The notes: a model not told the origin generated them from the sequence alone. A stretch of 54,863 nt of DNA from Eggerthellaceae bacterium (GCA_022644775.1 JALCHN010000009.1:1-54863), one strand, 5' to 3'. Positions 25,247 to 34,736 are shown, numbered from the stretch's first letter. Program-made: numbers and translations.

Positions 25247-26405
25247 CTAGGCGTCGGCGTACTTCTTGGCGACCTGGCGGCCGCAGATATAGGCCATGAT
25301 CTCGTGCGTGCCGCCGCCGAACATGTTGCCGCGAGCGTCGGCCCAGAGACGGCCCACGCGCACCTCGGTGGTGTAGCCCAGACCGGCGTAAATCTGCAGC
25401 GCCATGTCGATGACGTTGAAGCATTCCTTGCAACCGTAGCGCTTGAGCATGGCGCTCTCGAGCTGGACGGGCTGGTCGTTGTCCATCATCCACAGGGTCT
25501 TGTAGAGGAGCTGACGGGTAGTCTGCACCTTGATCTCCATGTCGGTGAGAAGCTCCTGAATCATCTCCTGCTTGTAGAGGGGCTTGCCGAAGGCGATGCG
25601 CTGGTTGGCGTACTTAGCGGCGTCTTCCAGAGCGGCCTGGGCCAGGCCCACCTGCTCGGCGACGATGTAGGCGCGCTCGACTTCGAAGTTCTTCATGAGC
25701 ATCATGAAGCCCTTGCCCGGCTCGCCCATGCGCTGGTCTTCGGTGAGGACGACGTCGTCGAAGTAGACTTCGCAGAAGGGGATGCACTGCTGGCCGATCT
25801 TGTGCAGCGGAGCGGTGGACACGCCCGGGGGTGTCCATCTTGAGCAGCCACAGCGACATGTCGCCGTTGTCATGGCTGGGGTCTTCGTCCTTGGCCACCA
25901 CGATCGTGTAAGGAAGCACGGCGCCCATGGTCACCCAGGTCTTCTGGCCGGACAGAACGTAGGTGCCGTCGGCCTGCTTCTTGGTGACGCAGGTCATCGA
26001 ACGGTTGTCGGAACCGGCGCCCGGCTCGGAGATGGACAGCGAGGAGATGGGCCAGCCGGTCTCCATGTAGTGGTCCATGGCCTGCTGCTTCTGCTCGTCG
26101 GTGCCGAACTCCATGATGTCGAACATCGACAGGGAGTTCTGGTAGAGGATATGCATGCAGCCGGACTTCTGGTACAGGCGCTCGATCATGAGGCCGATGG
26201 TCAGACGGTCGGCAGGGATTCCGCCGTACTCTTCGGGGATGCCCATGAGGCCGAAACCGGCATCGCGGTAAGCTTCGGCGATCTCGTCGGGCATGCCGCC
26301 CTTTTCGTACATCTCGGCGATGACGTCGTCGGTGAAGTAGCGCTCGCAGAACTCGTCAACGCTCTCCAGCAGAAGCTCCTGCTCGTCGGTCAGATTAAAG
26401 TCCAT
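25247..26405 (-). pseudogene. Acyl-CoA dehydrogenase, third copy, with one-base frameshift
   Basis: Two overlapping frames together give a full acyl-CoA dehydrogenase of about 385 residues. Residues 1 to about 194 read in one frame (MDFNLTDEQELLLESVDEF to LLKMDTPG) and the rest in another (VSTAPLHKIGQQ to KKYADA). The break is at a run of five C on the coding strand (25827-25831); four C would restore one frame. The SLSISEPGAGSDNRSM and RIAFGKPLYKQEMIQ blocks are intact on each side and the protein shows no other decay, so a sequencing slip or a slippery, phase-variable site is as likely as a dead gene. The usual catalytic glutamate is glycine (GGGTHEIM), but a glutamate sits in helix G (NFEVERAYIV), as in isovaleryl-CoA and long-chain dehydrogenases. 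Confidence 0.85.
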
Positions 26406-26760
26406 ATTTCCTCCTCGATCACTAGGTCAGGTCCCTTTTGGCCCTGTACCTCTTTGTCGATGAGATAAGGATAATCCCCATTCCAGGTGGTCGGATGGTC
26501 ACATTTTCCATTTTGTCCATGTCTTTGCGTTATCGCAGGTCGGAAGAGTACGGATTATCTATCGTTTCGCGTGTTTGAATAAGTGGCCCCTATATCAATA
26601 AATTTATGCAATCTGCTGGTAGAACAAGCGCCGCATACTCTGCTATATAGGTATACGCAGTAAGCGCTCACAAGAACTATTCTCCACAGATGAGATTTTT
26701 TATCCGCATTAGCCTATACTACGACCATACGCCAATCCCAGGGGGGGGTGACCTATCGTC
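26406..26760. promoter_or_regulatory. Divergent control region between acyl-CoA dehydrogenase and TetR gene
   Basis: A 355-bp AT-rich gap without ORF. It holds the palindrome ATAAATTTAT at 26598-26607, the repeat-like segment CTATATAGGTATACG near 26642, and a -10-like TATACT at 26715-26720 leading to the TetR gene. A run of eight G at 26741-26748 lies in the TetR leader next to the ribosome binding site. Operator identity is inference. Confidence 0.5.
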
Positions 26761-27414
26761 ATGCGTTCGCTCGACACCAAGCTGCTCATCGCGCAATCGT
26801 TCATCGATCTGGTCGATGCGGGCGATTTCAGGAAAGTGTCCGTATCCGACATCGTGCTTGCGTCCAACAAGAACCGCAAGACCTTCTATTACCACTTCCC
26901 CGACCGCAGCAAGCTGACCATCTGGATCTTCCGCTACAACCTGGCGAAGAACCTCACGGAAACGGTTCCCGCCCAGTACCTGGTCTACAACAAGGCCGAA
27001 GACAAGGAGCTCGCGCCCTTCCCCTACTACACCTTCATCAAGGAAGGCGTGCGCTCGATCAACGGGGCGCCCTTCTTCGAGCAGCTCGACCGCACCTTCC
27101 ACGACCACAAGTCCTTCTACGCGCAGGCGCTCGCCGACAACGCGGCCGACGGACTGACGGCCTACCTCATGCGCCTCTACACGCCGGCCCTCAAGCGCGA
27201 CATCGAATTCATTCTGAGCAATCGCTTCTTGAACGACCGCAACCAGGAGTTTTTGGCCGAGTTCTACACAGGGGCCTTCGTGAGCTACCTGACCAAGCGC
27301 GTGCAGGCGCGCGAAAGCCTTCCCCTGTCGGCCGTAACCGGCGCCTTTGGCAACCTCATCCACGATTCCATCGCCGAAGAGATCAGCAAACAGCAGCAGG
27401 AGCGCATGCTCTAG
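26761..27414 (+). CDS. TetR/AcrR-family transcriptional regulator
   Basis: DNA-binding regulator of 217 residues. The N-terminal helix-turn-helix is clear (LLIAQSFIDLVDAGDFRKVSVSDIV, then NRKTFYYHFPDRSKL), with a long helical ligand domain behind it, most like the DhaS/TetR_C type. It is divergent from the frameshifted acyl-CoA dehydrogenase gene and probably controls it, perhaps with the downstream ETF genes. The ribosome binding site GGGGTGA is part of an eight-G run, so slippage there could change expression. Ends at a strong shared terminator. Confidence 0.88.
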   Translation: MRSLDTKLLIAQSFIDLVDAGDFRKVSVSDIVLASNKNRKTFYYHFPDRSKLTIWIFRYNLAKNLTETVPAQYLVYNKAEDKELAPFPYYTFIKEGVRSINGAPFFEQLDRTFHDHKSFYAQALADNAADGLTAYLMRLYTPALKRDIEFILSNRFLNDRNQEFLAEFYTGAFVSYLTKRVQARESLPLSAVTGAFGNLIHDSIAEEISKQQQERML

Positions 27415-27435
27415 GGCGCGCCCTGCATGAAACGA

Positions 27436-27478
27436 GCGGGGGCCGGGACGCATGCGCGCGTCCCGGCCCCCGCTTTTT
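27436..27478. terminator. Bidirectional terminator between tetR and serA
   Basis: GCGGGGGCCGGGACGC pairs with GCGTCCCGGCCCCCGC, then TTTTT on the plus strand. It ends the regulator gene and, read the other way, lies just past the serA stop. Confidence 0.9.
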
Positions 27479-27492
27479 CGCACACAGGCGCC

Positions 27493-29067
27493 CTACAGGC
27501 GGATGTACCACAGGCCTTTTAGGACGATCGCCCGTTCGAGGCGCTCGAGCACCGAAGGGGGCACTTCCCTGTCGACGTTCATGTAGACGAGCGCATCGGT
27601 GCTGTCCTCGCGCGTGCCGATCTGCATCGTCGTGATGCTGATGCCCGCATCGCCCAGAATCGTCCCGATCGTGCCCATGCGGCCGGGCCCGTCGTGGTAG
27701 ACGAAGATGAGCGAGTGCTGCTGGGGCATGATGTCGATCTTATAGCCCAGCAGGTTGATGATGCGCAGCTTCTGGCCGGCGCCCGCGAGCGTGCAGGCGG
27801 CCCGGCGGCCGTCGGCGGCGATTTCCACGAACGAGGCGTACTCTTCGGCGTCGATGCGGCTCGTGCGCTCGACCTTGATGCCGTGGCGCTTGGCCACGTC
27901 GTCGACGTTGACGGCGGTGACCCGGTCCTCGTCGGCGGAAATGAAGCCCGAAAGCGCGCCGGCGACGAGCACGGTAAGGTCGGCGTTGGCGATCGTGCCG
28001 GCCGCCGTGACCGTGATCTTGCGGGGCACGTCGGGCGAGATCTGCGCGAGCATGCGGGCAAGGGCCTGCACAGCGGGCGTATAGGGGCCCAAAAGGTCGA
28101 AGACCTCGGGCGGCACGGGGGCCATGTTGATCGAGGTGGGGACGATCGAGCCTTCCAATCCCCCGCTCACGTACTCGGCGATCTGCACGCCGGCCCTGGT
28201 CTGGGCCTCGATCGTGGCCGCGCCCAAGTGCGGGGTGATCACGGCGTTGGGCAGGTCGTGCAGGGGGCTTTCGTAGCAGGGCTCTTCCTCCCACACGTCG
28301 ATGCCGCAGGCGGCCACCTGGCCGTCGCGCATGGCTTCGGCCAGGGCGTCGAGGTCGTAGATGCCGCCGCGCGACGTGTTCACCACGATGGCACCCGGCT
28401 TGATCATCTGGAACTCCTCGCGCCCGAACATCCCGATGGTTTCCGATGTGCGCGGCAGGTGGACGGTGACGAAGTCGGCACGGGCGAGCACCTCGTCCAT
28501 GTCGGCGACCAGATCGACCCCCAGCGAATCGGCGCGGTCCTGCTGGCAATAGGGATCGTAGCCGATCAGGTGCATGCCGAAGGCAGCAGCCCGCTTGGCC
28601 ACCAGGCCGCCGATGCGGCCCAGGCCGAAGATCGCGAGCGTCTTGTCGTAGAGCTCGCGGCCCACAAACGACGTGCGCTCCCATGCGCCCCGCTTCATGA
28701 GGGCGGAAGCCTGGGGAATCTTGCGGGCCGCGGCCATCATGAGGGCCATCGTGTGCTCGGCGGCCGACACGAGGTTCGATTCGGGCGCATTGCACACGAG
28801 CACGCCCGCCTCCGAGCAGGCGTCGATGTCGATGTTATCGACCCCCACCCCGGCGCGGCCCACGATCTTCAGGCGCGGCGCAGCGTCGATGAGCTGCTTG
28901 GTGACCTTGGTGGAGCTGCGCACGATGAGGGCGTCGTAGCCGCCGATGATGCCGGCGAGCTCTTCGGGCGACAAACCCAGCCGCACGTCGACCGTCGAGC
29001 CGTGCGCTTCGAACACGTCGATGCCCGCCTGCGCGAGCGGTTCGGTTACGAGAATCTTGAATCCCAT
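27493..29067 (-). CDS. serA: D-3-phosphoglycerate dehydrogenase
   Basis: Oxidises 3-phosphoglycerate with NAD to start serine synthesis. This is the long form, 524 residues: substrate and NAD domains (GLGRIGGLVAKRAAAFG near 146; the arginine, glutamate and histidine of the active site in VNTSRGGIYD, DVWEEEP and TPHLGAAT), then the ASB domain (about 320-440) and a C-terminal ACT domain (LIFVYHDGPGRMGTIGTILG) for feedback by serine. It follows ilvC but a terminator lies between, so it is probably a separate unit. Its pathway partner serC is 25 kb away at 53708. Confidence 0.96.
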   Translation of the reverse strand: MGFKILVTEPLAQAGIDVFEAHGSTVDVRLGLSPEELAGIIGGYDALIVRSSTKVTKQLIDAAPRLKIVGRAGVGVDNIDIDACSEAGVLVCNAPESNLVSAAEHTMALMMAAARKIPQASALMKRGAWERTSFVGRELYDKTLAIFGLGRIGGLVAKRAAAFGMHLIGYDPYCQQDRADSLGVDLVADMDEVLARADFVTVHLPRTSETIGMFGREEFQMIKPGAIVVNTSRGGIYDLDALAEAMRDGQVAACGIDVWEEEPCYESPLHDLPNAVITPHLGAATIEAQTRAGVQIAEYVSGGLEGSIVPTSINMAPVPPEVFDLLGPYTPAVQALARMLAQISPDVPRKITVTAAGTIANADLTVLVAGALSGFISADEDRVTAVNVDDVAKRHGIKVERTSRIDAEEYASFVEIAADGRRAACTLAGAGQKLRIINLLGYKIDIMPQQHSLIFVYHDGPGRMGTIGTILGDAGISITTMQIGTREDSTDALVYMNVDREVPPSVLERLERAIVLKGLWYIRL

Positions 29068-29104
29068 GGTGCGCGTCTCCTCACGGGGCGAAGGGACTGG
29101 AAAG

Positions 29105-29140
29105 CAAAAAGCGTGCGCCGCGAGGGGCAGCGCACGCTTT
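29105..29140 (-). terminator. Terminator of the ilv operon
   Basis: AAAGCGTGCG pairs with CGCACGCTTT, followed on the minus strand by TTTTTGCTTT. Lies between ilvC and serA. Confidence 0.88.
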
Positions 29141-29167
29141 CAGATTATATCCGCTCGATAGAGCCGA

Positions 29168-30163
29168 TTACTTGCTCAGCCAGCTGAACATGCCGCGGAC
29201 CTTTTCGCCCGTGGTCTCGATCAGGCTGTCGTTCATGGCCTCGCGCTGCTCGAGCAGCTTCTTGTGGCCGTTGGCGCAGTCGTCCATGAACTCCTTGGCG
29301 AACTCGCCGTTCTGGATGCGCTTGAGGATCTCCTGCATGGCCTGCTTGGACTCCTCGTTGATGACCTTCGGGCCGGCGTAGTACTCGCCGTATTCGGCCG
29401 TGTTGGAGATGGAGTAGTTCATGAAGTGGATGCCCTTTTCGTACATGAGGTCCACGATCATCTTCATCTCGTGATAGCACTCGAAGTAGGCGAGCTCGGC
29501 CGGGTAGCCGGCTTCTACCAGCGTGTCGAAACCGGTCTTGACCAGGGCAACGAGGCCGCCGCACAGAACCGCCTGCTCACCGAAGAGGTCCTCTTCGGTC
29601 TCCTGGGCGAAGGTGCCCTTCATCAGGCCGGCACGCGCGCCGCCCAGGCCCCAGCCGTAGGACAGGGCGATGTCCCAAGCGTCGCCCGTGGCGTCCTGCT
29701 GGACACAGCACAGGTCGGGCACACCGGAGCCTTCGACGAACTGACGGCGGACGATGTGGCCCGGGCCCTTGGGGGCGACCATGATGACGTTCACGCCTTC
29801 GGGGGCCTTGATGTAGCCGTAGTGGATGTTGAAGCCATGGGCGAAGGCCAGGGTATCGCCTGCATGCAGGTGATTCTTGATGTGCTCTTCGTAGACCTTG
29901 GCCTGGATCTCGTCGGGGATGAGGATCATGACGACGTCGGCTTCCTCGGCGGCCTGCTCCATGCTCACGACCTTGAGGCCGGCTTCCTTGGCCTTTTCGG
30001 CGGAAGAAGAGCCCTCGCGCAGGCCTACGCGCACGTCGACGCCGGAGTCCTGAAGGTTCTGCGCATGCGCATGGCCCTGGGAACCGTACCCGATGATAGC
30101 GACCTTCTTGCCCTGGATCACCTGGGGGTCGACGTCCTTTTCGTAGAGGATCTCAATAGCCAT
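29168..30163 (-). CDS. ilvC: Ketol-acid reductoisomerase
   Basis: Converts acetolactate or acetohydroxybutyrate to the dihydroxy acids with NAD(P)H and magnesium. Class I length, 331 residues. The Rossmann motif is [18 protein letters not shown], with the VGLREGSSS cofactor loop after it. The HGFNIHYG and [14 protein letters not shown] blocks and the metal-binding [18 protein letters not shown] are intact. Last gene of the ilv operon, 77 bp after ilvN. Confidence 0.97.
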   Translation of the reverse strand: MAIEILYEKDVDPQVIQGKKVAIIGYGSQGHAHAQNLQDSGVDVRVGLREGSSSAEKAKEAGLKVVSMEQAAEEADVVMILIPDEIQAKVYEEHIKNHLHAGDTLAFAHGFNIHYGYIKAPEGVNVIMVAPKGPGHIVRRQFVEGSGVPDLCCVQQDATGDAWDIALSYGWGLGGARAGLMKGTFAQETEEDLFGEQAVLCGGLVALVKTGFDTLVEAGYPAELAYFECYHEMKMIVDLMYEKGIHFMNYSISNTAEYGEYYAGPKVINEESKQAMQEILKRIQNGEFAKEFMDDCANGHKKLLEQREAMNDSLIETTGEKVRGMFSWLSK

Positions 30164-30240
30164 ATTTGTTTACTTCCTTTCCTATGACTACATGGATGTC
30201 GTTCTATATGGTCTCGCGCCGAGGCGCGGGGTACCTGAAG

Positions 30241-30726
30241 TTAATTCTGCGCGGACCGCTTCATCGCGATCTTGCCCGTGCGGGTGATTTCCTTGATGCC
30301 GTAAGCGCGCAGCAGGTTTTCGAGCCCTGCGAGCTTGTGCTCGTCGCCGGTGGCCTCGATCGTGATGCTCGTGCGACCCACGTCGACCACTTTCGCGCGG
30401 AAGACGTTGGCGATCTCGATGACCTCGTTGCGCTTTTCGGCGGCGACGGCCACCTTGATGAGCACGAGCTCGCGCACAATCGCATCGCCCTTGTCCATCT
30501 CGACGATCTTGTAGACGCACACGAGTTTGTTGAGCTGCTTGGTGAGCTGCTCGAACGATTCGGACTCGGTGGGCACGATCATCGTGATGCGCGAGAGGTT
30601 CTCGTCTTCGGTGGGACCCACCGAAAGGGACTCGATGTTGTACCCGCGGCGGGACACGAGGCCCACGACGCGGCTGAGCACGCCGGACTGGTTCTCGACG
30701 AGAATGGAGAGAATGTGCCTATCCAT
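30241..30726 (-). CDS. ilvN: Acetolactate synthase small (regulatory) subunit
   Basis: Regulatory partner of IlvB that gives feedback inhibition by valine. The 161 residues hold an N-terminal ACT domain (HILSILVENQSGVLSRVVGL) and a second ACT-like half, as in IlvH/IlvN proteins of full length. The ATG overlaps the ilvB stop codon by one base (TAATG), so synthesis is coupled to the catalytic subunit. Confidence 0.96.
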   Translation of the reverse strand: MDRHILSILVENQSGVLSRVVGLVSRRGYNIESLSVGPTEDENLSRITMIVPTESESFEQLTKQLNKLVCVYKIVEMDKGDAIVRELVLIKVAVAAEKRNEVIEIANVFRAKVVDVGRTSITIEATGDEHKLAGLENLLRAYGIKEITRTGKIAMKRSAQN

Positions 30727-32546
30727 TAGCGGTCAGCCTCCTCGGAGTTCTCGATCTGGTTGGAGATGTCGCCCACCGACACGGCGCCGATGACGTCGTC
30801 GATGGCGGCGCCGGGCGCGACCATCGGGAAGACGCGCTCCTCGCGCGGGATCCGCAGGTCGAGCAGGGCCGGGCCGTCGGCGGCAAGGAAGGCCGACATG
30901 GTCTCTTCGAGGTCCGCCGGATCGAAGACGCGGAAGCCCTTCCACCCGTAGGCGTCGGCGAGCGTGAGGAAATCGGGCACGTCGGAAAGCTCGGTGGCGG
31001 CGAAGCGCTTGCCGTAGAAGAGGTCCTGCCATTGGTGCACCATGCCGAGCGCGGAGTTGTTGACGATGACGACCTTGATGGGCAGATCGTTGACCGCGAT
31101 CGTGGCCATTTCCTGGATGCACATCTGAATCGAGCCGTCGCCCGAGATGCAGACGACCTGTTCGTCGGGACAGGCGATCTGGGCGCCCAAGGCTGCCGGC
31201 AGGCCGAAGCCCATCGTGCCGGCGCCGCCGCTCGACAGGAAGGTGCGCGGCACCTCGCGGTCGATGTACTGGGCTGCCCACATCTGATGCTGGCCCACGT
31301 CGGTCACGACGATCGAATGCCGGGGGTCGAGCATGTCGGAGAGCAGCTTGATCGCGCCTTCGGGGGCGATGCCGCCCTGCGAGGTGGCAAGCCCCGGCGA
31401 AGCGAAGGGATGGCGGGCGCGCAGATCGTCGATATGGGTGAGCCATTCCGCGGTGCGCGGGGCCGCCCCGCGACGGTCGAGCTCGGCCTTCAGAGCGGTG
31501 AGCGCCCGACGGGCGTCGCCCACGATCGGCACGTCGGCTGTGCGGTTCTTGCTGATTTCGGTGGGATCAATGTCGATATGGATGACCTGCGCAAGGGGCG
31601 CGAAATCGGAGAGCTTGCCCGTGACGCGGTCGCTGAAGCGCGCGCCCACGGCAATGAGCAGGTCGCATTCGGTCATGGCGAGGTTTGCGTAGCGCGAGCC
31701 GTGCATGCCCACCGGGCCCAGATCGAGCGGGTTGCCGTTGGGCAGGGCGTCCTTGCCGAGCAAGGTGGTGACGGCCGGGATCTGCAAGGATTCCGCCAAA
31801 TCGAGCAGGGCTTCGGACGCGTCGGAGATGACCACGCCGCCGCCCACGTAGAGCAGGGGCTTGTCGGCCTTGGCGATAGCGGCGGCCGCCGTGCGAATCT
31901 GCTTGGCGTTGGGCTTGATCGTGGGACGGTAGGAGGCGATATCGGACGAATCGGGGTAATGGAACTCGAATTCGGCGGACAGCAGGTTAGACGGCACGTC
32001 GATGAGCACGGGGCCAGGACGGCCCGTTTCGGCGATGTAGAAGGCGTCGCGGATGATGCCGGGCAGGTCTTCGGCCTTCTGGCACAGATAGCTGTGCTTG
32101 ACGATCGGCGTCGTGATGCCCACGATGTCGGATTCCTGGAAGGCGTCGGAGCCGATCACGCTCGTGGGCACCTGGCCGGTGATCACGACGAGCGGAACGC
32201 TGTCCATGTTGGCGGTCATGATGCCCGTGACCGTGTTCGTGGCGCCCGGGCCGCTCGTGACGAGCACGACGCCGGCGCGGCCGGTCGCACGGGCGTAGCC
32301 GTCGGCGGCATGGGCGGCGCCCTGCTCGTGGCGGCAGAGCACGTGGCGGATCTGCGTGGAATCGTAGAGGGCGTCGTAGATCTTGATGGCCTGGCCTCCG
32401 GGGTAACCGAAGATCACGTCGACGCCTTCCGCTTCGAGGGAGGCTACGATGGCCTGGGCTCCCGTGAGGACGCGCCCCTCTTTTTCGGTATGGCTGCCGA
32501 AGCGCGGCAGGCCCTTTTCGATGGTCGGTTGCCTGGTATCGCTCAC
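30726..32546 (-). CDS. ilvB: Acetolactate synthase large (catalytic) subunit
   Basis: Thiamine-diphosphate enzyme of 606 residues that condenses pyruvate with pyruvate or 2-ketobutyrate. The catalytic glutamate is in [16 protein letters not shown], and the ThDP/magnesium motif is [15 protein letters not shown] ending in IVNN. A 25-residue N-terminal extension precedes the conserved [17 protein letters not shown]. The GTG start overlaps the ilvD stop (GTGA), coupling translation. Confidence 0.97.
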   Translation of the reverse strand: MSDTRQPTIEKGLPRFGSHTEKEGRVLTGAQAIVASLEAEGVDVIFGYPGGQAIKIYDALYDSTQIRHVLCRHEQGAAHAADGYARATGRAGVVLVTSGPGATNTVTGIMTANMDSVPLVVITGQVPTSVIGSDAFQESDIVGITTPIVKHSYLCQKAEDLPGIIRDAFYIAETGRPGPVLIDVPSNLLSAEFEFHYPDSSDIASYRPTIKPNAKQIRTAAAAIAKADKPLLYVGGGVVISDASEALLDLAESLQIPAVTTLLGKDALPNGNPLDLGPVGMHGSRYANLAMTECDLLIAVGARFSDRVTGKLSDFAPLAQVIHIDIDPTEISKNRTADVPIVGDARRALTALKAELDRRGAAPRTAEWLTHIDDLRARHPFASPGLATSQGGIAPEGAIKLLSDMLDPRHSIVVTDVGQHQMWAAQYIDREVPRTFLSSGGAGTMGFGLPAALGAQIACPDEQVVCISGDGSIQMCIQEMATIAVNDLPIKVVIVNNSALGMVHQWQDLFYGKRFAATELSDVPDFLTLADAYGWKGFRVFDPADLEETMSAFLAADGPALLDLRIPREERVFPMVAPGAAIDDVIGAVSVGDISNQIENSEEADR

Positions 32547-34201
32547 GAGAGATACGCCCCCTTGTCTGCGCTCGTGACGAGCTTCGCGTAGCGCGCGAGC
32601 ACGCCGGTGGTGTACTTGGGCGCCGGCTTGGCCCAGCGCTCACGGCGGGCCGCCAGCTCTTCGTCGGACACTTCGAGCTCGATGGTACCGGCGTCGATGT
32701 CGATGGAGATGATGTCGCCGTCCTCGACCAGGGCGATCGGGCCGCCCGCGGCCGCTTCGGGGCTCACATGCCCGATGCAGGGGCCCTTGGTGGCGCCGGA
32801 GAAGCGCCCGTCGGTGATGAGGGCGACGCTTTCGGCCAGGCCCATGCCGTAGATGGCGCTCGTAGGCGTGAGCATCTCGCGCATGCCCGGGCCGCCCGCA
32901 GGACCCTCGTAACGGATGACGAGGACCTCGCCGGGCTTGATCTTGCCGGCGAAGATGGCCTCGCAGGCCTCTTCCTCGCTTTCGAAGACGTGAGCCGGGC
33001 CGCGATGGGCGCGCATCTTCTCGCTCACCGCGGACTGCTTGACCACGGCGGCGTCGGGGGCCAGGTTGCCGCGCAGCACGGCGAGGCCGCCCTGCTGGCT
33101 GTAGGCGTTTTCCACCGTGCGCACCACCGTGCCGTCGACGGGCGGGCAGGAGGCCACCCAATCGGCCATCGTGCCGTGGCAGGTGAGCGCCTCTTCGTCG
33201 AGCAGGCCGCGGCGGCCGAGCTCGCCGACGATGGCGGACACGCCGCCCACGTCGTTGAGGTCCTGGATGTGCAGGGGGCCGGCCGGCGCGATGCGAACGA
33301 TGTTGGGGGTTTCCTTGCAAACTTCCGCCCAGTCGGCCATCGTGATCGGGCAGCCGGCTTCATGGGCAATCGCCGTAAGGTGGAGCATCGTGTTGGTGGA
33401 ACCGCCGAAGGCCATGTCGACCATCATGCCGTTCTTGATCGAATGCTCGTTGATCAGATCGAGGGCCGTGACGTTCTTTTCAAGCAGCTCCATGACCTTC
33501 ATGCCGGCGTGCTTGGCCAGGCGGATGCGCTCGGAGTAGACGGCCGGGATCGTGCCGTTGCCGGGAAGGGCGATGCCGAGCACTTCGGAGAGGCAGCCGA
33601 TGGAATTGGCCGTGAACATGCCCGAGCAGCTGCCGCAGGTGGGGCAGGCGGTGTTTTCGTACCAGGCGCATTCCTCTTCGGTCATCTTGCCGGCGGTCAC
33701 CGCGCCCACGGCGTCGAAGAGGGTGTTGAGGTCGGTCTCTTCCCCGTGATGGCCGCGGCCGGCGAGCATGGGGCCGCCGGTGACGACGACGGTGGGGATG
33801 TTCAGGCGGCAGGCCGCCATCAGCATGCCGGGGACCACCTTGTCGCAGCTGGGGATGAGGACCATGGCGTCGAACTGGTGGCCCTGCACGGCGCATTCCA
33901 CGCTGTCGGCGATGACCTCGCGGCTCGTGAGGCTGTAGCGCATGCCGGCATGGTTCATCGCGATGCCGTCGCAGACGCCGATCGTGGACACCTGAGCCGG
34001 CGTGCCGCCGCCCATGCGGATGCCCGCCTTCACCGCGTCGGCGATGTTCTGCAGGTGCATGTGGCCGGGGATGATGTCGGTCTGCGAGCACACCACGGCA
34101 ACGAGCGGCTGCGCGAGTTCCTCGTCGGTGAAGCCGTCGGCCTTGAGCAGGCTGCGGTGCGGGGCGCGTGCCAGACCCTTCTTGATCGAATCGCTTCTCA
34201 T
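32543..34201 (-). CDS. ilvD: Dihydroxy-acid dehydratase
   Basis: Iron-sulfur dehydratase of 552 residues that forms the branched-chain 2-keto acids. Cluster cysteines are in [10 protein letters not shown] and in [26 protein letters not shown] and GRFSGATKG are further conserved blocks. First gene of ilvD-ilvB-ilvN-ilvC. It lies behind a leader with a factor-independent terminator (see 34236), so the whole operon is under attenuation. Confidence 0.97.
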   Translation of the reverse strand: MRSDSIKKGLARAPHRSLLKADGFTDEELAQPLVAVVCSQTDIIPGHMHLQNIADAVKAGIRMGGGTPAQVSTIGVCDGIAMNHAGMRYSLTSREVIADSVECAVQGHQFDAMVLIPSCDKVVPGMLMAACRLNIPTVVVTGGPMLAGRGHHGEETDLNTLFDAVGAVTAGKMTEEECAWYENTACPTCGSCSGMFTANSIGCLSEVLGIALPGNGTIPAVYSERIRLAKHAGMKVMELLEKNVTALDLINEHSIKNGMMVDMAFGGSTNTMLHLTAIAHEAGCPITMADWAEVCKETPNIVRIAPAGPLHIQDLNDVGGVSAIVGELGRRGLLDEEALTCHGTMADWVASCPPVDGTVVRTVENAYSQQGGLAVLRGNLAPDAAVVKQSAVSEKMRAHRGPAHVFESEEEACEAIFAGKIKPGEVLVIRYEGPAGGPGMREMLTPTSAIYGMGLAESVALITDGRFSGATKGPCIGHVSPEAAAGGPIALVEDGDIISIDIDAGTIELEVSDEELAARRERWAKPAPKYTTGVLARYAKLVTSADKGAYLS

Positions 34202-34235
34202 CTGCTTTTCCTTCCCGCGCGCTTGCGACGCGCAA

Positions 34236-34497
34236 TAAAAAAGCCCGGAGCTCGTCGCCCCAGGCTTCGCATTTCAACAGCACGGAAAGGCATGCCTTTC
34301 TGCAACCGTATCGGCGGTCACCGGTTCGACTTACTCACGTCCCGCTTCACGCGAAGATCGTCCGCGCTCACGGGGGTTTTCATCAAACTGCTCCGAGGTG
34401 GCTTTCAGAACGTCCTTCCACAGGCTCGCAGCGTCCGCCTGCTCTCTTATCGAAAGGATGGCCCTTACTTTCCTCTTCAACGCATTTGCTTCAACAC
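34236..34497 (-). promoter_or_regulatory. T-box-like attenuator leader of the ilv operon
   Basis: The transcript begins with GTTGAAGAGGAAAGTAAGGG, then AAGAGAGC and a hairpin, then CTGAAAGCCACCTCGGAGC. That order and spacing match stem I of glycyl T-boxes, where the specifier triplet is followed by A and the closing stem; the triplet here would be GCC (Ala), with CTG (Leu) a few bases earlier as an alternative. A palindrome GAAAGGCATGCCTTTC lies at 34285-34300. The leader ends in a terminator at 34236-34267 (AGCCTGGGG/CTCCGGGCT plus six T). The hallmark T-box sequence GGTGGNACCGCG is not found. A 21-codon ORF (34320-34385) with GGAG before its ATG is also present. Confidence 0.55.
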
Positions 34498-34502
34498 GAA
34501 CG

Positions 34503-34530
34503 AGTATATGCCCGAAAGCGATTTCCGCAA
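34503..34530 (-). promoter_or_regulatory. Promoter of the ilv operon
   Basis: On the minus strand: TTGCGG, 16-base spacer, TATACT. Places the start of transcription near 34495, just before the attenuator. Confidence 0.65.
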
Positions 34531-34546
34531 CGCGATTTCGCTATCG

Positions 34547-34576
34547 TCACAAAGCATCCACTTTAGGGTGCGATAG
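34547..34576. promoter_or_regulatory. Shared 30-bp block upstream of the ilv promoter
   Basis: Reads TCACAAAGC, three bases, CACTTTAG, three bases, GCGATAG on the plus strand. It matches 36127-36156 upstream of the BASS transporter at 25 of 30 positions. Here it is part of a larger dyad with CTATCG at 34541-34546 pairing with CGATAG at 34571-34576. It lies 16 bp upstream of the -35 box, a good place for an activator or dimeric repressor. Confidence 0.65.
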
Positions 34577-34736
34577 TGCTGAAATGAGCACGTTTTACCA
34601 GGTCATGCGCCTGCAGGAGTCGCTGCTCCCCCGCCGGCTGTCACACATGGTGGGCACGCGCGGCCCCGTGTAGCGCACCCGTCCGCACGGCCCCGAAACC
34701 CGGGAGCTGCCGCCGCGCGCACGGGCGCCCCATGCC
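34577..34736. other. Intergenic stretch after the BASS transporter gene
   Basis: GC-rich sequence between the transporter stop and the ilv control block. Short hairpins are possible (for example around CCCGGGAG near 34697), but I see no clear terminator and no supported gene. Confidence 0.4.

Noticed and set aside
34344-34490. A small protein gene in the ilv leader reading through SIREQADAASLWKDV
   Set aside because: The frame has no ATG or GTG start with a ribosome binding site, and its codon use is unlike real genes here. It coincides with the T-box-like structure, which explains the conservation better.
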